A DNA stretch of 64,000 nucleotides from assembly GCF_031458255.1 (NCBI RefSeq), contig NZ_JAVDYC010000001.1, positions 9,573,501-9,637,500 on the forward strand. The letters are read 5' to 3'. This DNA comes from Catenuloplanes niger. GTDB taxonomy: Bacteria; Actinomycetota; Actinomycetes; Mycobacteriales; Micromonosporaceae. The notes beneath the pieces were generated by a model. It saw only the letters and a program-made list of their open reading frames with translations. It ran no database searches and was not told the DNA's origin. Position numbers and translations under genes: made by a program. Positions 10,608-21,771 of the stretch are shown here, one piece after another (the stretch's first letter is position 1; each line of letters begins with the position of its first letter).

Positions 10608-11609
10608 TCAGGCCACGGCCGCCTCGATCGCGGCGGTGAGCGCAGGGGCGCCGGCGGCCAGGCCGGCACCGTCCTGCATGGTGCGTCCGCAGCCGGACAG
10701 CTCGACGTAGGTGACGAGACCGGACGTCACCGGCTCCAGGATCGCGAACCGGCCCGACGCCTCGGCGCACGGCGCGGCCGTCGCGGCCGGTGGGAACGCC
10801 GCCCGCACCGCCGCCCACGCCCCGGCGGTCAGCACGGCACCGGACTCCAGCGTGCCCGCCGGTTTCCCGCTGCCCCGCTGGTTCTCCGGAACGAGGTAGA
10901 CGCACAGCCGCAACTGCGCGTCCCCGGGCGGCGGGGCCGCGGCCGGTGGCGCCTCCGTGCCGAAGCCGGCCGTCACCGCGATCATGTCGGCATGCGTGTC
11001 CGCGCAGCCGGTACCCGCGGACAGGCTCGACCGGGCCTCACCGACCGGCGTCTCCGTGACGGTCGTGCTCTGCAGCGCGGACAGCGCGGCCAGCACTTCA
11101 CGCCGGGGCTTGCGGCAGTCGTCGTGCGGGACACCGGGCCGCACCCAGCCGCCGTGCGCATCGTGCAGCACGAACCAGGGCAGCACGATCGCGTCGGCCG
11201 TGCACACATCCGCCGTACCCGGCAGGTCCGGCAGCCGCAGCGCCGCCGCGAGCGCGGCCACCGCCGCCGGGTCCTCGGTGCGTTCCTCCGCCATCACGAC
11301 GTCCTGCCCACCGTCCGGCCGCTCCGCGAACTCCGCGCCGCACGTGGTGACCGCCACCGGCACGAAGTCCTCCGGCAGCCGCGGATCATCTCCCTGGTCC
11401 GAGCCGGCCGGCGGGATCATGCCGCCCGTCGCGTCCGGCGGCGTCGCCATCGGCACCGGCGCGCCCGCCGCCGCACACGACTCCCATCCCGTCGCCACCG
11501 GCGCCGCCGGACCCACCGGCCCCGCACCCGGCCGTTCCCCCGGCCCCGCACACGCCCCCGCCGACATTGCCGTCATCACCAGCATCCCGGCCACGATTCG
11601 CTGTCGCAC
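10608..11609 (-). CDS. Putative lipoprotein of unknown function
   Basis: This 333-aa protein has a short lipoprotein signal peptide: RQR, hydrophobic core IVAGMLVMTAM, then SAGAC with the lipidated Cys at about residue 20. A Pro/Gly/Ala-rich linker follows. The mature part has several Cys (VTTCGAEF, TADVCTAD, DDCRKP, LSGCG), consistent with an extracytoplasmic disulfide protein. I do not recognise the family. The open frame extends further upstream (to 11957), but the GTG at 11609 is preferred because GGGAGGGCG sits 3-4 nt before it and the signal peptide starts there; the upstream part merely translates tandem repeats. The gene is flanked on both sides by tandem-repeat arrays. Confidence 0.65.
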   Translation of the reverse strand: MRQRIVAGMLVMTAMSAGACAGPGERPGAGPVGPAAPVATGWESCAAAGAPVPMATPPDATGGMIPPAGSDQGDDPRLPEDFVPVAVTTCGAEFAERPDGGQDVVMAEERTEDPAAVAALAAALRLPDLPGTADVCTADAIVLPWFVLHDAHGGWVRPGVPHDDCRKPRREVLAALSALQSTTVTETPVGEARSSLSAGTGCADTHADMIAVTAGFGTEAPPAAAPPPGDAQLRLCVYLVPENQRGSGKPAGTLESGAVLTAGAWAAVRAAFPPAATAAPCAEASGRFAILEPVTSGLVTYVELSGCGRTMQDGAGLAAGAPALTAAIEAAVA

Positions 11610-11657
11610 AACGCCCTCCCGTATCCGCCCGATCCCCCTTCGACGTCCCACCACACC

Positions 11658-11721
11658 GCCCAGTTCCGCCACCGCCCAGTTCCGCCACCGCCCAGTTCCG
11701 CCACCGCCCAGTTCCGCCACC
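11658..11721. repeat. 16-bp tandem repeat, four perfect units
   Basis: GCCCAGTTCCGCCACC starts at 11658, 11674, 11690 and 11706 with an exact 16-bp period and no mismatch. It lies 49 bp upstream of the lipoprotein start, in its promoter or leader. Confidence 0.85.
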
Positions 11722-11798
11722 GCACGCACCGCCACCGCAACGCACCCACCGCCGCCGCAACGCACCGCGTTGGCGACCGGCCCAGCCGACGACCCGGC

Positions 11799-11907
11799 CA
11801 ACGGCCAACGGGCAACGGGCAACGGGCAACGGAACCCAACGGGCGACGCCCGACCAACGGGCAACGCCCGACCAACAAGCAGTGCGGGGCCAACAAGCAG
11901 CGCTAGC
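11799..11907. repeat. 7-bp and 18-bp tandem repeats
   Basis: CAACGG recurs with period 7 at 11799, 11806, 11813, 11820 and 11827. From 11836 an 18-bp period takes over: CCAACGGGCGACGCCCGA, a near copy at 11854, then two copies of a CCAACAAGCAG variant at 11872 and 11890. Confidence 0.75.
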
Positions 11908-12225
11908 CGACAGGCGACGAACCGGCGAGGCCCGGCGGGCAACGCAGCCCGCCGCACGGGCGAGGCCCGACGTGTCGGCGCGTGCCTGGCGGTCGGATCG
12001 GCACCATTACCCGGCGACAGGACGCCGGGGAGCGAGCGCGATCCGGGGCGGCTGCGGATGCGGCGCTTCTCCGCGCCCGGCCGCGCAACGCCTCCGGCGT
12101 GGGGGCGGCACGTGCGGCGCGGCGGGGCGCGGTGGCACGTCGGCCATGCGGGCCGTGCGGTGGCGGTGCGTGCGGTGGCCGGTCACGGGGCGTCCGGCGT
12201 TCCAGGTCCGCGTATGGTGCGCGTC

Positions 12226-12615
12226 GTGCCGATGACGCTGCGGGTCCGCGCCGACGTGACCGACAAGGAGCTGAACGGGTTGTTCGCCGCGTCCTGGCCG
12301 GGGCATCGTGCGCGGACGTGGGCACCGGTCCACGCCCGCAGCCTGGCCTGGATCACCGCGCGTTCCGGCCGTGACCTCGTCGGCTACATCAACGTCGCCA
12401 CCGACGGTGGCATGCACGCGTTCCTGCTCGACACCACGGTCCACCCCGCTCACCGCCGGCGCGGGCTCGGCCGGCGCCTCGTGCGGGAGGCGTCCGCCGC
12501 GGCCGGCGCCGCCGGCGCGTCGTGGCTGCACGTCGACTACGAACCGCACCTGGACGCCTTCTACCGAGGTTGCGGCTTCACCCCGACTGCCGCGGGCGTC
12601 GTCCGGCTCCGCTGA
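12226..12615 (+). CDS. GNAT family N-acetyltransferase
   Basis: A 129-aa GCN5-related acetyltransferase that would move an acetyl group from acetyl-CoA to an unknown amine. The acetyl-CoA loop is visible as VHPAHRRRGLGRRLV (a Q/RxxGxG/A-type motif), after the strand HAFLLDTTV. The C-terminal HVDYEPHLDAFYRGCGF is motif B of the family. The GTG at 12226 is chosen because the -10 box TATGGT (12213-12218) ends 7 nt before it; the ATG at 12214 lies inside that box, so it cannot be the start if the promoter is right. The ATG at 12232 is a further alternative. It is a single-gene unit. Confidence 0.82.
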   Translation: MPMTLRVRADVTDKELNGLFAASWPGHRARTWAPVHARSLAWITARSGRDLVGYINVATDGGMHAFLLDTTVHPAHRRRGLGRRLVREASAAAGAAGASWLHVDYEPHLDAFYRGCGFTPTAAGVVRLR

Positions 12616-12726
12616 CCGCGCCGGCTCACCGCAGGTCGTGCGGTCGCGGCCCCCCATCGAGCCGGCCGGGCGCCGACATGGTGCGGCCATGGATCCTTCG
12701 GGGCCGGCGAACGACCGTGGCGGGGT

Positions 12727-13045
12727 GTGCCGTTCGCGATTCTCGCGCTGACGGTGATCTGCGGTGGCGGATATCTCCTGCTGCCGGACCGGACCGGACC
12801 GGACCGGGACGAGCCGACGCCGGCCACCACCTCGGCGCCGATCCAGGAGGCGCTGACGCTGCCGGCGGGCCAGGCCGGGCGGGTCGGTCACGCCGGGACC
12901 GCGTTGCCCAGGTGCCGGACGACGTCCGGTCCGGCACCGTCGAGCTGACGGTCGGGGCACGATGAACGACCCGCGTGGCGGCACCGCGCCGATCGTCGTG
13001 AACGGCGGGCCGACCCGGAGCCCCCCGTTCACGGTCGAGCGGTGA
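12727..13045 (+). pseudogene. Possible decayed small membrane-anchored protein with frameshifts
   Basis: A GTG at 12727 opens a frame with one membrane segment (FAILALTVICGGGYLLL) and a Thr/Pro-rich linker to about AGRVG near 12893. The likely continuation, VAQVPDDVRSGTVELTVGAR, lies in another frame to 12965. A third piece, APIVVNGGPTRSPPFTVER, is in the remaining frame to 13045. The pieces read like one extracytoplasmic domain broken by two indels. It could also be chance or sequencing error. No family recognised. Confidence 0.3.
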
Positions 13046-13057
13046 CCCGGCACGGAC

Positions 13058-15346
13058 CTACCGCAGGTGGCGGACCGTCAGGTGCGGGTCGGAGGCGATC
13101 TCGCGCTCGGTGAAGCGCTCGGTGACCCACCGCTTGTCGTTGTAGACGTGGATCTGATCGGTGTGGTGGGGCGACGTCGGGTTCGCGGACTGGCCGTACG
13201 TGAGAAGCGTGCGGGTGCGCGGGCCGGAGCGGGTCAGCTCGGTGGCCATGATGAAGCTGGACCCGTGCTGCACGCCGGAATCCGGACGGGTGACGTCGGC
13301 GGTGATGACGTTGAAGCAGCCCTCCCGGCCGTCGCAGCCGTGCACGCCGATGTTCTCGTACTTCTGCACGTCGGCGAGACGGACGTCGACCGGGACACCG
13401 GCCGCGGCGAAGGCCTGGACCGCGTCGGCGAGCGCGGTGCTGACTCCCGGACGGGTCGCGTCGAAGTCGCGTGGCGTGCGCACCGGGTCGGCCGGGTCGA
13501 ACGGGACCGTCCACGGGCTGGTCCGCAGGCGCTGGATGAACACGCGCCAGAGCGCGGCGCCGCGGGCCTCGAGGTCGCCCCGCGTGTTCCACCCGGCCAG
13601 CGCGGCACAGGCGGCGGTCAGGTCGACCGTGCGGCCGTCGGTGGCGACCGCGGACGGTGCGGGCGCGCCGGACCGGCACCAGGCCAGCACGGACGGCAGG
13701 CCGCGCTCGGCCGTGAAGTTACGGTTGTTGAGCTGCATCGCCTGCAGTTCGGCCAGCGTGAAGCCGGAATCCGCGATGCCCTCGGCGATCATCTCGAGGC
13801 CCAACCGGGTCCGGTACGACCGTGGCGTCCCGGTGTCTCCGACGATCGCGGGGTAGCCGACCAGCGGCGCGGCCGGGTTCGCCAGCCACGGGCTGTCGTT
13901 CATGTTGCTGACCACGTCGCGGCGGAACAGCGTGGGCAGGTTGCCGGCGCCGAACAGGCCGGGCGCGGGCGCGTCCGCGTCCGTGCCCCAGGCGCAGTCG
14001 GCGCGGGAGCCGTCGAGCACCGGGATGCCGTCGAAGTCCGCGAGCTCGCACCGCTCCAGCTGCTCGTCCGTCACGTGCGGGACGGCCTGCAGGTCGCCGT
14101 AGAACGCGGTGCCGGTCACGTCGGCCGCGACGGTGTTGACCCAGGGCGAGGCCAGCAGCCGGGCCTGGACGTCGCGGAGCTGCCGCACGTCGCGCGCCTT
14201 GGCCATGCCGATCCACTGGTCGACCGTGCGCAGGTTGGTCGCGTTCGCGCTGCGCAACTGGAAGGCCTGGGTGGTGTCCCAGGGCAGCATGCCGGGGATC
14301 GACACGATCGGGCCGTCCGGCGTGCTCCACACCCGCTGGGTGACGGTGGTGAGCGTGCCGTCGTCCTGCCGCACGGTCACGGTCACCGGGTCGTTGCGCA
14401 GCGCCCGGGTCTGACCGTCCACCACGTAGCGGGTGGGGTCGCCGGGGGTGAGTGCGAGCCGGTGCAGCGTGACCGTGGCCGCGGTGGAGACGGTGTGGCT
14501 CCAGGCGACCCGGTCGGTGTGGCCGATCGCCACGCCGGGCAGGCCGGGGAGCGAGACGCCGGAGACGTTCAGCTCGCCGGGGATGGTCAGGTGGATCTGG
14601 TGGAAGCGGCGGTCACCCTGCCAGGGGAAGTGCGGGTTGGCCAGCAGCATGCCGGTGCGGCCGGTGGTGGCGTCGGCGCCGAGACCGACCGCGTTGCTGC
14701 CGATGCCGCCGCCGAACAGGTCGGGCAGCCCGGTCGGCGCGGTGCGCGACGCGACGGCCGGCGTGCCGGGCGGCTGCGCGGCCGCGACCAGATCGGTGAC
14801 GCCCTCGGCGCCGCCCATGTCGGAAATCTGCAGCACGCGCCGCCAGACGTCCAGCTCGGCGATCGGGCGGACCCACTCGGCGCCCGTGCAGAGCGACTCG
14901 GGCAGGTTGTCGACGCCGACCTCGGCCAGGTAGCGGTTGTAGCCCTCGGCGTAACCGCGCGCCAGCTCGCGGGCGTCCCGGGACGGCCCGCCGGGGCCGG
15001 TCAGGGCGCGCTCGACGACGCGGTTCCGGTTGAGCCAGCGGTGGTAGAGGTCGTCCTCGAGGTTGCCGCCGGCCGGCCCGAACCACCGCGACTTCTCGCC
15101 GTCGAGCGCGACGATCTGCGGTGCGAGCAGACACAGGTTGTCCTCGGCGAACGCGTAGCCCGCGCCGACGCCGGCCGCGCGATAACCGGACGCGAGCACG
15201 TGCGGGAGGCCGAACTCGGTGCGCCGCAGCGTCGCGCCACCCGGCGCCGCGGATGCCGGGACAGCGGTCATCACCAGCGCCGCCGTGGTGACGGCCGCGG
15301 CCACCGAACGCGCCCTCCGTGCCGCCTGTGCCGTTCGTCCGAACAT
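13058..15346 (-). CDS. Secreted penicillin-acylase family Ntn hydrolase, aculeacin-acylase / acyl-homoserine-lactone-acylase-like
   Basis: An exported amidase precursor of 762 aa. The signal peptide ends near ASAAP (residue 34), followed by an alpha subunit with AGVGAGYAFAEDNLCLLAPQI. A self-cleavage site lies before S217 in GGGIGSNAVGLG; this Ser becomes the N-terminal nucleophile of the beta subunit. The beta subunit holds NPHFPWQG, GHTDRVAWSHTVSTAATVTLHRL and a C-terminal GSSFIMATEL. The motifs and length closely match the Actinoplanes utahensis aculeacin A acylase and related AHL acylases, which remove fatty acyl chains from lipopeptides or signal molecules. The actual substrate is inference. 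The gene stands alone; GGAGGGCGGGG precedes the ATG. Confidence 0.9.
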   Translation of the reverse strand: MFGRTAQAARRARSVAAAVTTAALVMTAVPASAAPGGATLRRTEFGLPHVLASGYRAAGVGAGYAFAEDNLCLLAPQIVALDGEKSRWFGPAGGNLEDDLYHRWLNRNRVVERALTGPGGPSRDARELARGYAEGYNRYLAEVGVDNLPESLCTGAEWVRPIAELDVWRRVLQISDMGGAEGVTDLVAAAQPPGTPAVASRTAPTGLPDLFGGGIGSNAVGLGADATTGRTGMLLANPHFPWQGDRRFHQIHLTIPGELNVSGVSLPGLPGVAIGHTDRVAWSHTVSTAATVTLHRLALTPGDPTRYVVDGQTRALRNDPVTVTVRQDDGTLTTVTQRVWSTPDGPIVSIPGMLPWDTTQAFQLRSANATNLRTVDQWIGMAKARDVRQLRDVQARLLASPWVNTVAADVTGTAFYGDLQAVPHVTDEQLERCELADFDGIPVLDGSRADCAWGTDADAPAPGLFGAGNLPTLFRRDVVSNMNDSPWLANPAAPLVGYPAIVGDTGTPRSYRTRLGLEMIAEGIADSGFTLAELQAMQLNNRNFTAERGLPSVLAWCRSGAPAPSAVATDGRTVDLTAACAALAGWNTRGDLEARGAALWRVFIQRLRTSPWTVPFDPADPVRTPRDFDATRPGVSTALADAVQAFAAAGVPVDVRLADVQKYENIGVHGCDGREGCFNVITADVTRPDSGVQHGSSFIMATELTRSGPRTRTLLTYGQSANPTSPHHTDQIHVYNDKRWVTERFTEREIASDPHLTVRHLR

Positions 15347-15511
15347 CGAGACCCCGCCCTCCGGCCGACCGTCGGCCGCGGTCCATCATGCCAGCCGACG
15401 CAGTGGGTTCATCGATGTCCACAGGCCGGAAAGTTATCCACAGGCGGCGGAACAGCCGGCGGCCCGGCGCGTAATCTCGCTGACAGTTGTCGATGGATGG
15501 TATAGACGTAG

Positions 15512-15550
15512 GCCGGGCCCGCGTGCCGTGCGGGAGCGCGCGGGCCCGGC
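15512..15550. terminator. Strong hairpin downstream of the Dpp-type operon
   Basis: GCCGGGCCCGCG (15512-15523) pairs perfectly with CGCGGGCCCGGC (15539-15550) across a 15-nt loop, five bases past the stop of the last transporter gene. There is no T run, as is usual for terminators in this group of bacteria. Confidence 0.6.
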
Positions 15551-15554
15551 GGGA

Positions 15555-16615
<1,061 letters not shown>

Positions 16616-16619
<4 letters not shown>

Positions 16620-17734
16620 GCCGACTCCTTCTCTCCGAGCGACTGCTGTGCGGCGGGCCCACCGGCGGGCCCACCGGTGGCCGCCCCGATGGGCGCACCG
16701 GTGGGCGCCGGCGCCGGCACCCGTTCCAGCGGCACGGCCGGCGCGTGCGGTGACACCGGGTCCGTGCCCAGCGGGGTGATGCGCAGGACCGGGGTGAAAC
16801 CGACCCGCATCCGTACCGTGGCGCCGGAGGCGGTCCTGATCGTGGTCTTGCCGGCGGACCGGAGGCGAGGGCTGACGAACTCGTCGATGCCGAAGTTGAC
16901 CAGCGACAGCGCGGTGCCGAGGATCGCGATCGCGAGGCCGGCCGGCACGAACCACCACCAGGCGCCGGAGGCGAGCGCTTGCTGACCCTGCGCCCAGAAC
17001 AGGATGGTGCCCCAGTTCCACTCGGAGACCGTGGTGATGCCGATGAACGCGAGCGTGATCTCGGACAGCACCGCGAAGATCACCGTGCCGACGAAGCCGG
17101 AGGCGATGATCGCGGTCAGGTTCGGCAGGATCTCGAAGAAGATGACCCGCCAGGTGGACTCGCCGGTGGCCCGCGCGGCCTCCACGTAGTCGCGGCGGCG
17201 CAGCGAGAGCGTCTGGGCACGCAGCACCCGCGCGTTCCAGGCCCACGAGGTCAGGCCGATCACCAGCGCGATCATCAGGTCGGTGCTGCGCTCCAGCAGC
17301 GAGGTGATGATGATGATCAGCGGCAGCGAGGGGATCACCAGGAACACGTTGGACAGTGCGGAGAGCGAGTCGTCCGCGGTGCCGCCGAGGTAGCCGGCGG
17401 TCACGCCGACCACGATCGCCAGCACGGTGGCGATCACGCCGGCCAGGAAGCCGACGAAGATGACGCCACGGGTGCCGACCAGGATCTGGCTGAACACGTC
17501 CTGCCCGAGATGGGTGGTGCCGAACCAGTGCGCGCCGGACGGCGGCTGGAGCAGGTCGGCGGAGCGCTCCGACGCGTCGTACGGTGCGATCCACGGCCCG
17601 ATGATCGCCAGCAGCACGAAGAAGCCGACGATGGCGATGCCGGTGGCCGCCTTCGCGTTCGCGACGAACCGGAACGGCCGGCGCTTGGCGGCGACGGCGG
17701 CCGGGGTGATCTCCGCGGCCGAGGGGGTGCTCAT
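16616..17734 (-). CDS. ABC transporter permease, DppC/OppC type
   Basis: An inner-membrane permease of 372 aa. The N-terminal cytoplasmic segment and first membrane helix (GIAIVGFFVLLAIIGPWIAPY) are followed by the DppC-type periplasmic loop with GAHWFGTTHLGQDVFSQI. Several helices then follow, and the EAA loop RDYVEAARATGESTWRVIFFEILPN contacts the ATPase. A Pro/Ala/Gly-rich tail of about 70 residues after SPRLRSAGKT is longer than usual and may be disordered. It sits 3 bp after the DppB-type gene and overlaps the DppD-type gene by 4 bp. Confidence 0.92.
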
Positions 17735-17737
17735 GCC

Positions 17738-18714
17738 TCAGCCCTCCCTTCGGGTGCGCGGGTCGAGCGCGAGGTAGGCCAGGTCGGCCAGCAGGTTCGC
17801 GGCGAGCACGGACAGCGTGATCACCAGGAAGACGCCCTGCATCAGCGGGTAGTCCTTGGCGCCGACCGCCTGGAAGAGCTGGAAGCCGAGCCCGGGATAC
17901 GAGAAGACGATCTCGACGAGCAGCGTGCCGCCGACGATGAAGCCCAGCGAGAGCGCGAAGCCGGACACGTTCGGCAGCAGCGCGTTGCGGGCCGCGTAGG
18001 CGAGCGCGACCCGGCTTTCCGGCAGCCCCTTCGCGTGCGCCACGGTGATGTAGTCCTCGGCCGCGACCGTGACCATCATGTTCCGCATCGACAGGATCCA
18101 GCCGGAGACCGACGAGATCAGGATGGTGATCGCGGGCAGGATGCTGTGCTGGAGCGCGCTGCCGATGAACCACTGGTCCCAGGCGGGGATGAGCCCGGGC
18201 TCGTAACCGCCGGACGACGGGAAGAAGCTGCCCGGCCCGGCGAGGACCGTGATCGCGATCAGGCCGAGCCAGAAGTACGGGATCGAGGAGAGGAACGTGG
18301 TGGCCGGCAGCAGGCCGTCGACCCAGGAGCCGCGCCGCCAGCCGGCCAGCACGCCGAGCAGCGTGCCGATCGCGAAGCTGATGATCGTGGTGATGCCGAC
18401 CAGCAGCACGGTCCAGCCGATGCTCTCGCCGATCACCTGGGAGACCGGCGCGGGGAAGAACGTGAACGACAGTCCGAGGTCGCCGCGGAGCAGCTGCCCC
18501 CAGTAGTCGACGTACTGGCCCCAGAGCGGTTTCTGCTCGTCCAGGCCGAACAGGATGTAGAGCGACTGGATCGCGTCCGCGTTCAGCTGCCCCTGATAGC
18601 GGGAGATCATCGAGCGGACCGGGTCGCCGGGGATCAGGCGCGGGATGAAGAAGTTGAGCGTGATCGCGGCCCACGCGGTGAACAGGTAGAACGCCACGCG
18701 GCGCAGGACGTGCT

Positions 18715-18718
<4 letters not shown>
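17738..18718 (-). CDS. ABC transporter permease, DppB/OppB type
   Basis: An inner-membrane permease of 326 aa. The N-terminus [29 protein letters not shown] is the standard DppB/OppB first helix. The EAA motif in [29 protein letters not shown] and the [14 protein letters not shown] stretch are also typical. The GTG at 18718 (KHVLRR) is preferred over an upstream ATG because it overlaps the stop of the preceding ATPase gene as GTGA and gives a normal N-terminus. With the DppC-type partner it forms the translocation channel. Confidence 0.92.
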
Positions 18719-19851
<1,133 letters not shown>

Positions 19852-19876
19852 GCCGGGCTCCTCGAGACAGGGGGTG

Positions 19877-19917
19877 CGGTCCTCCCCGGGCGGCGGTGGC
19901 ACACCCGGGGAGGACCG
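19877..19917. other. Intra-operon hairpin between the binding-protein and ATPase genes
   Basis: CGGTCCTCCCCGGG (19877-19890) pairs perfectly with CCCGGGGAGGACCG (19904-19917) over a 13-nt loop. It lies in the 132-bp gap just below the binding-protein stop. Such a stem can stabilise the upstream message or partly stop transcription, giving more binding protein than membrane components. Confidence 0.6.
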
Positions 19918-19983
19918 GCGGGAACGGAGCTGGCCTGCGGCCCGCCGCGGGGGCGGGGGCCGGGGCGGCAGCCGGGGAGAGGA

Positions 19984-21666
19984 TCAGGCGCCGGCCGGCT
20001 TGAGGCGCAGGATCACGTCGACCGCGTTGGGCTGCGTGGGCTGTGCCGGGGCGTACGGGTCCTCGGCGGACGGCCAGCCGACCCAGTTCTTCACGTTGTA
20101 GGCGCCGCCGGCGTTGTCCGCGCCGACCGGGATCATCGGCATCTGCTCGACGAAGATCTTCTGCAGCGTGTTCATCGCGGTGGTGCGGGCCGCGTCGTCG
20201 GTGGCGTTCGCGTACGCCTCCAGCGCGGCCGTGGCCTCCGCGTTGTCGAAGCGGCCGAAGTTGCCGTTCTGAGCGGCCTCGCCGATCGGCTTGAGCAGCT
20301 TGCCGTCCATGATCGTCTGGTACATGTCGTACGGGGTCGCGCCGCCGTTGGTCCAGCGGAACGAGGCCTCGAACGTGCCCTCCTCGATCGACTTCTGCCA
20401 GGCGTCCTGGGTGGCCTTGTCCAGCGTGGCCTCGATGCCGATCTGCGAGAGGTTGTCCTTCACGATCTCCAGGCTGGTGATGTAGTCGGACCACGGCGCC
20501 GGGTCGGTCAGCTTGATCTTGACCGGCTTGCCGCTCCTGTCCTTCAGCGTGGTGCCGTCGAGCGTGTAGCCGGCGCCGGTCAGCAGCGCCTTCGCGCCCT
20601 CGACGTCGACCTTGTGCGTCTGGCCCTTGTACTCCGGCGCGATGTAGGGGTCACCGGCCGGCGTCGGGATGCCGGTCACCGAGGTGATCTCCGGGTGGAA
20701 GTAGCCGGCCGCGGCCTGCACGAAGATGTCGTTCCGGTTGATCACCATGTTCATCGCGCGGCGCAGCACCGGGTCGTCGAACGGCTTGACCGTGGTGTTG
20801 ATGTAGAGGCCGTGGATGCCGATGACCGGGGCCGGGAAGATCTTGTTGTTCTCCGGGTCCTTGTCGATGTAGACCGTCTGGTAGTTCGGGATGAAGACGA
20901 AGCTCCACTCCGACTCACCGTTCGCCAGCGCGGTGGTCTGCGCGTTGTTGTCGTTGTACGACGTGTACCGCAGCTCCTTGACCTGCGGCAGCTGCTGCCA
21001 GTAGCCCTCGGTGCGGACGGACAGCGTGGTGGTCTGCGGCGTGAACGTCTTCAGCGTGTACGGCCCGGTGCCGACCGGGTTCTTGATGATGTCGGTGGAC
21101 GGGTCCGCGATCTGCGACCACAGGTGCTTCGGCACGATCGCGATGTCGCGCAGGATCCGGGCCTCGTTGACGAACTGCGGCCGCTCGAACACGATCGACG
21201 CCTGGTTACCGGTCGCGGTCGCGGAGACGATCGGCAGCGCGAACCGGTTGATCGCCGGCGTCTTGCCGATCAGGTCGTAGGTGAACGCGATGTCCTCGGC
21301 CGAGAACGCGGTGCCGTCCGACCACTTCGCACCCTCGCGCGCGGTGACGGTCAGCGTCTTGAGGTCCGCGCTCCAGCTGTACTCCTGCGCCAGCCACGGC
21401 TTCGGCTTGTCGGCCGGCCGGATCACGTTCGCCAGCGCGAGCGGCTCGTAGATCTGCCAGCGGTAACCGAGGATGGAGGCGGAGGACGACTCCAGGAACG
21501 GGTTGTGGTTCTCGGTCTGCGGGCCGTTCGGCATGCCGATGTTGAGCACGGTCGCGGCCTCGCCGTTGCTGCGGTTCGCGTTCGGGCTCTCGCCGCAGGC
21601 GCCGAGCGCGGCGGCCGCCAGCACGCCGGCGAGCGCCATGGCGACGGTTCTCCTGGTGGGACTCAT
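19984..21666 (-). CDS. ABC transporter substrate-binding lipoprotein (family 5, Dpp/Opp type)
   Basis: An extracellular receptor of 560 aa tethered to the membrane. The lipoprotein signal has TRR, a hydrophobic core and lipobox LGAC with Cys at residue 24. The mature part has the family-5 pattern: [22 protein letters not shown], the signature [13 protein letters not shown] and a C-terminal second lobe. GGGAGCAGGA precedes the ATG. Family 5 receptors bind peptides, nickel or oligosaccharides. The adjacent LacI regulator and glycosidases favour an oligosaccharide, but this is inference. It is the first gene of the operon. Confidence 0.9.
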   Translation of the reverse strand: MSPTRRTVAMALAGVLAAAALGACGESPNANRSNGEAATVLNIGMPNGPQTENHNPFLESSSASILGYRWQIYEPLALANVIRPADKPKPWLAQEYSWSADLKTLTVTAREGAKWSDGTAFSAEDIAFTYDLIGKTPAINRFALPIVSATATGNQASIVFERPQFVNEARILRDIAIVPKHLWSQIADPSTDIIKNPVGTGPYTLKTFTPQTTTLSVRTEGYWQQLPQVKELRYTSYNDNNAQTTALANGESEWSFVFIPNYQTVYIDKDPENNKIFPAPVIGIHGLYINTTVKPFDDPVLRRAMNMVINRNDIFVQAAAGYFHPEITSVTGIPTPAGDPYIAPEYKGQTHKVDVEGAKALLTGAGYTLDGTTLKDRSGKPVKIKLTDPAPWSDYITSLEIVKDNLSQIGIEATLDKATQDAWQKSIEEGTFEASFRWTNGGATPYDMYQTIMDGKLLKPIGEAAQNGNFGRFDNAEATAALEAYANATDDAARTTAMNTLQKIFVEQMPMIPVGADNAGGAYNVKNWVGWPSAEDPYAPAQPTQPNAVDVILRLKPAGA

Positions 21667-21771
21667 GCGGTCCTGCTCCCTGTCTTCTGAGGTGTGGTGC
21701 CCGGTGCCGGGGCGTGCGGGATCGCGCCACGGCGTACGTACCGTCGCGGCTGGATCCTGTTTTGTGGTGAT

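Larger units (their letters stand above)
11610..12225. other. Gene-free stretch upstream of the lipoprotein gene
   Basis: These 616 bases lie between the lipoprotein start (reading left) and the GNAT start (reading right). They hold three short tandem arrays with periods of 16, 7 and 18 bp, then GC-rich sequence with no credible coding region. The -10 box of the GNAT gene (TATGGT, 12213-12218) closes the stretch. Confidence 0.6.

Noticed and set aside
10957..12225. Upstream extension of the GNAT frame as a large protein
   Set aside because: It is antisense to the lipoprotein gene and then translates the 16-, 7- and 18-bp repeats. Acetyltransferase homology starts only near 12226.
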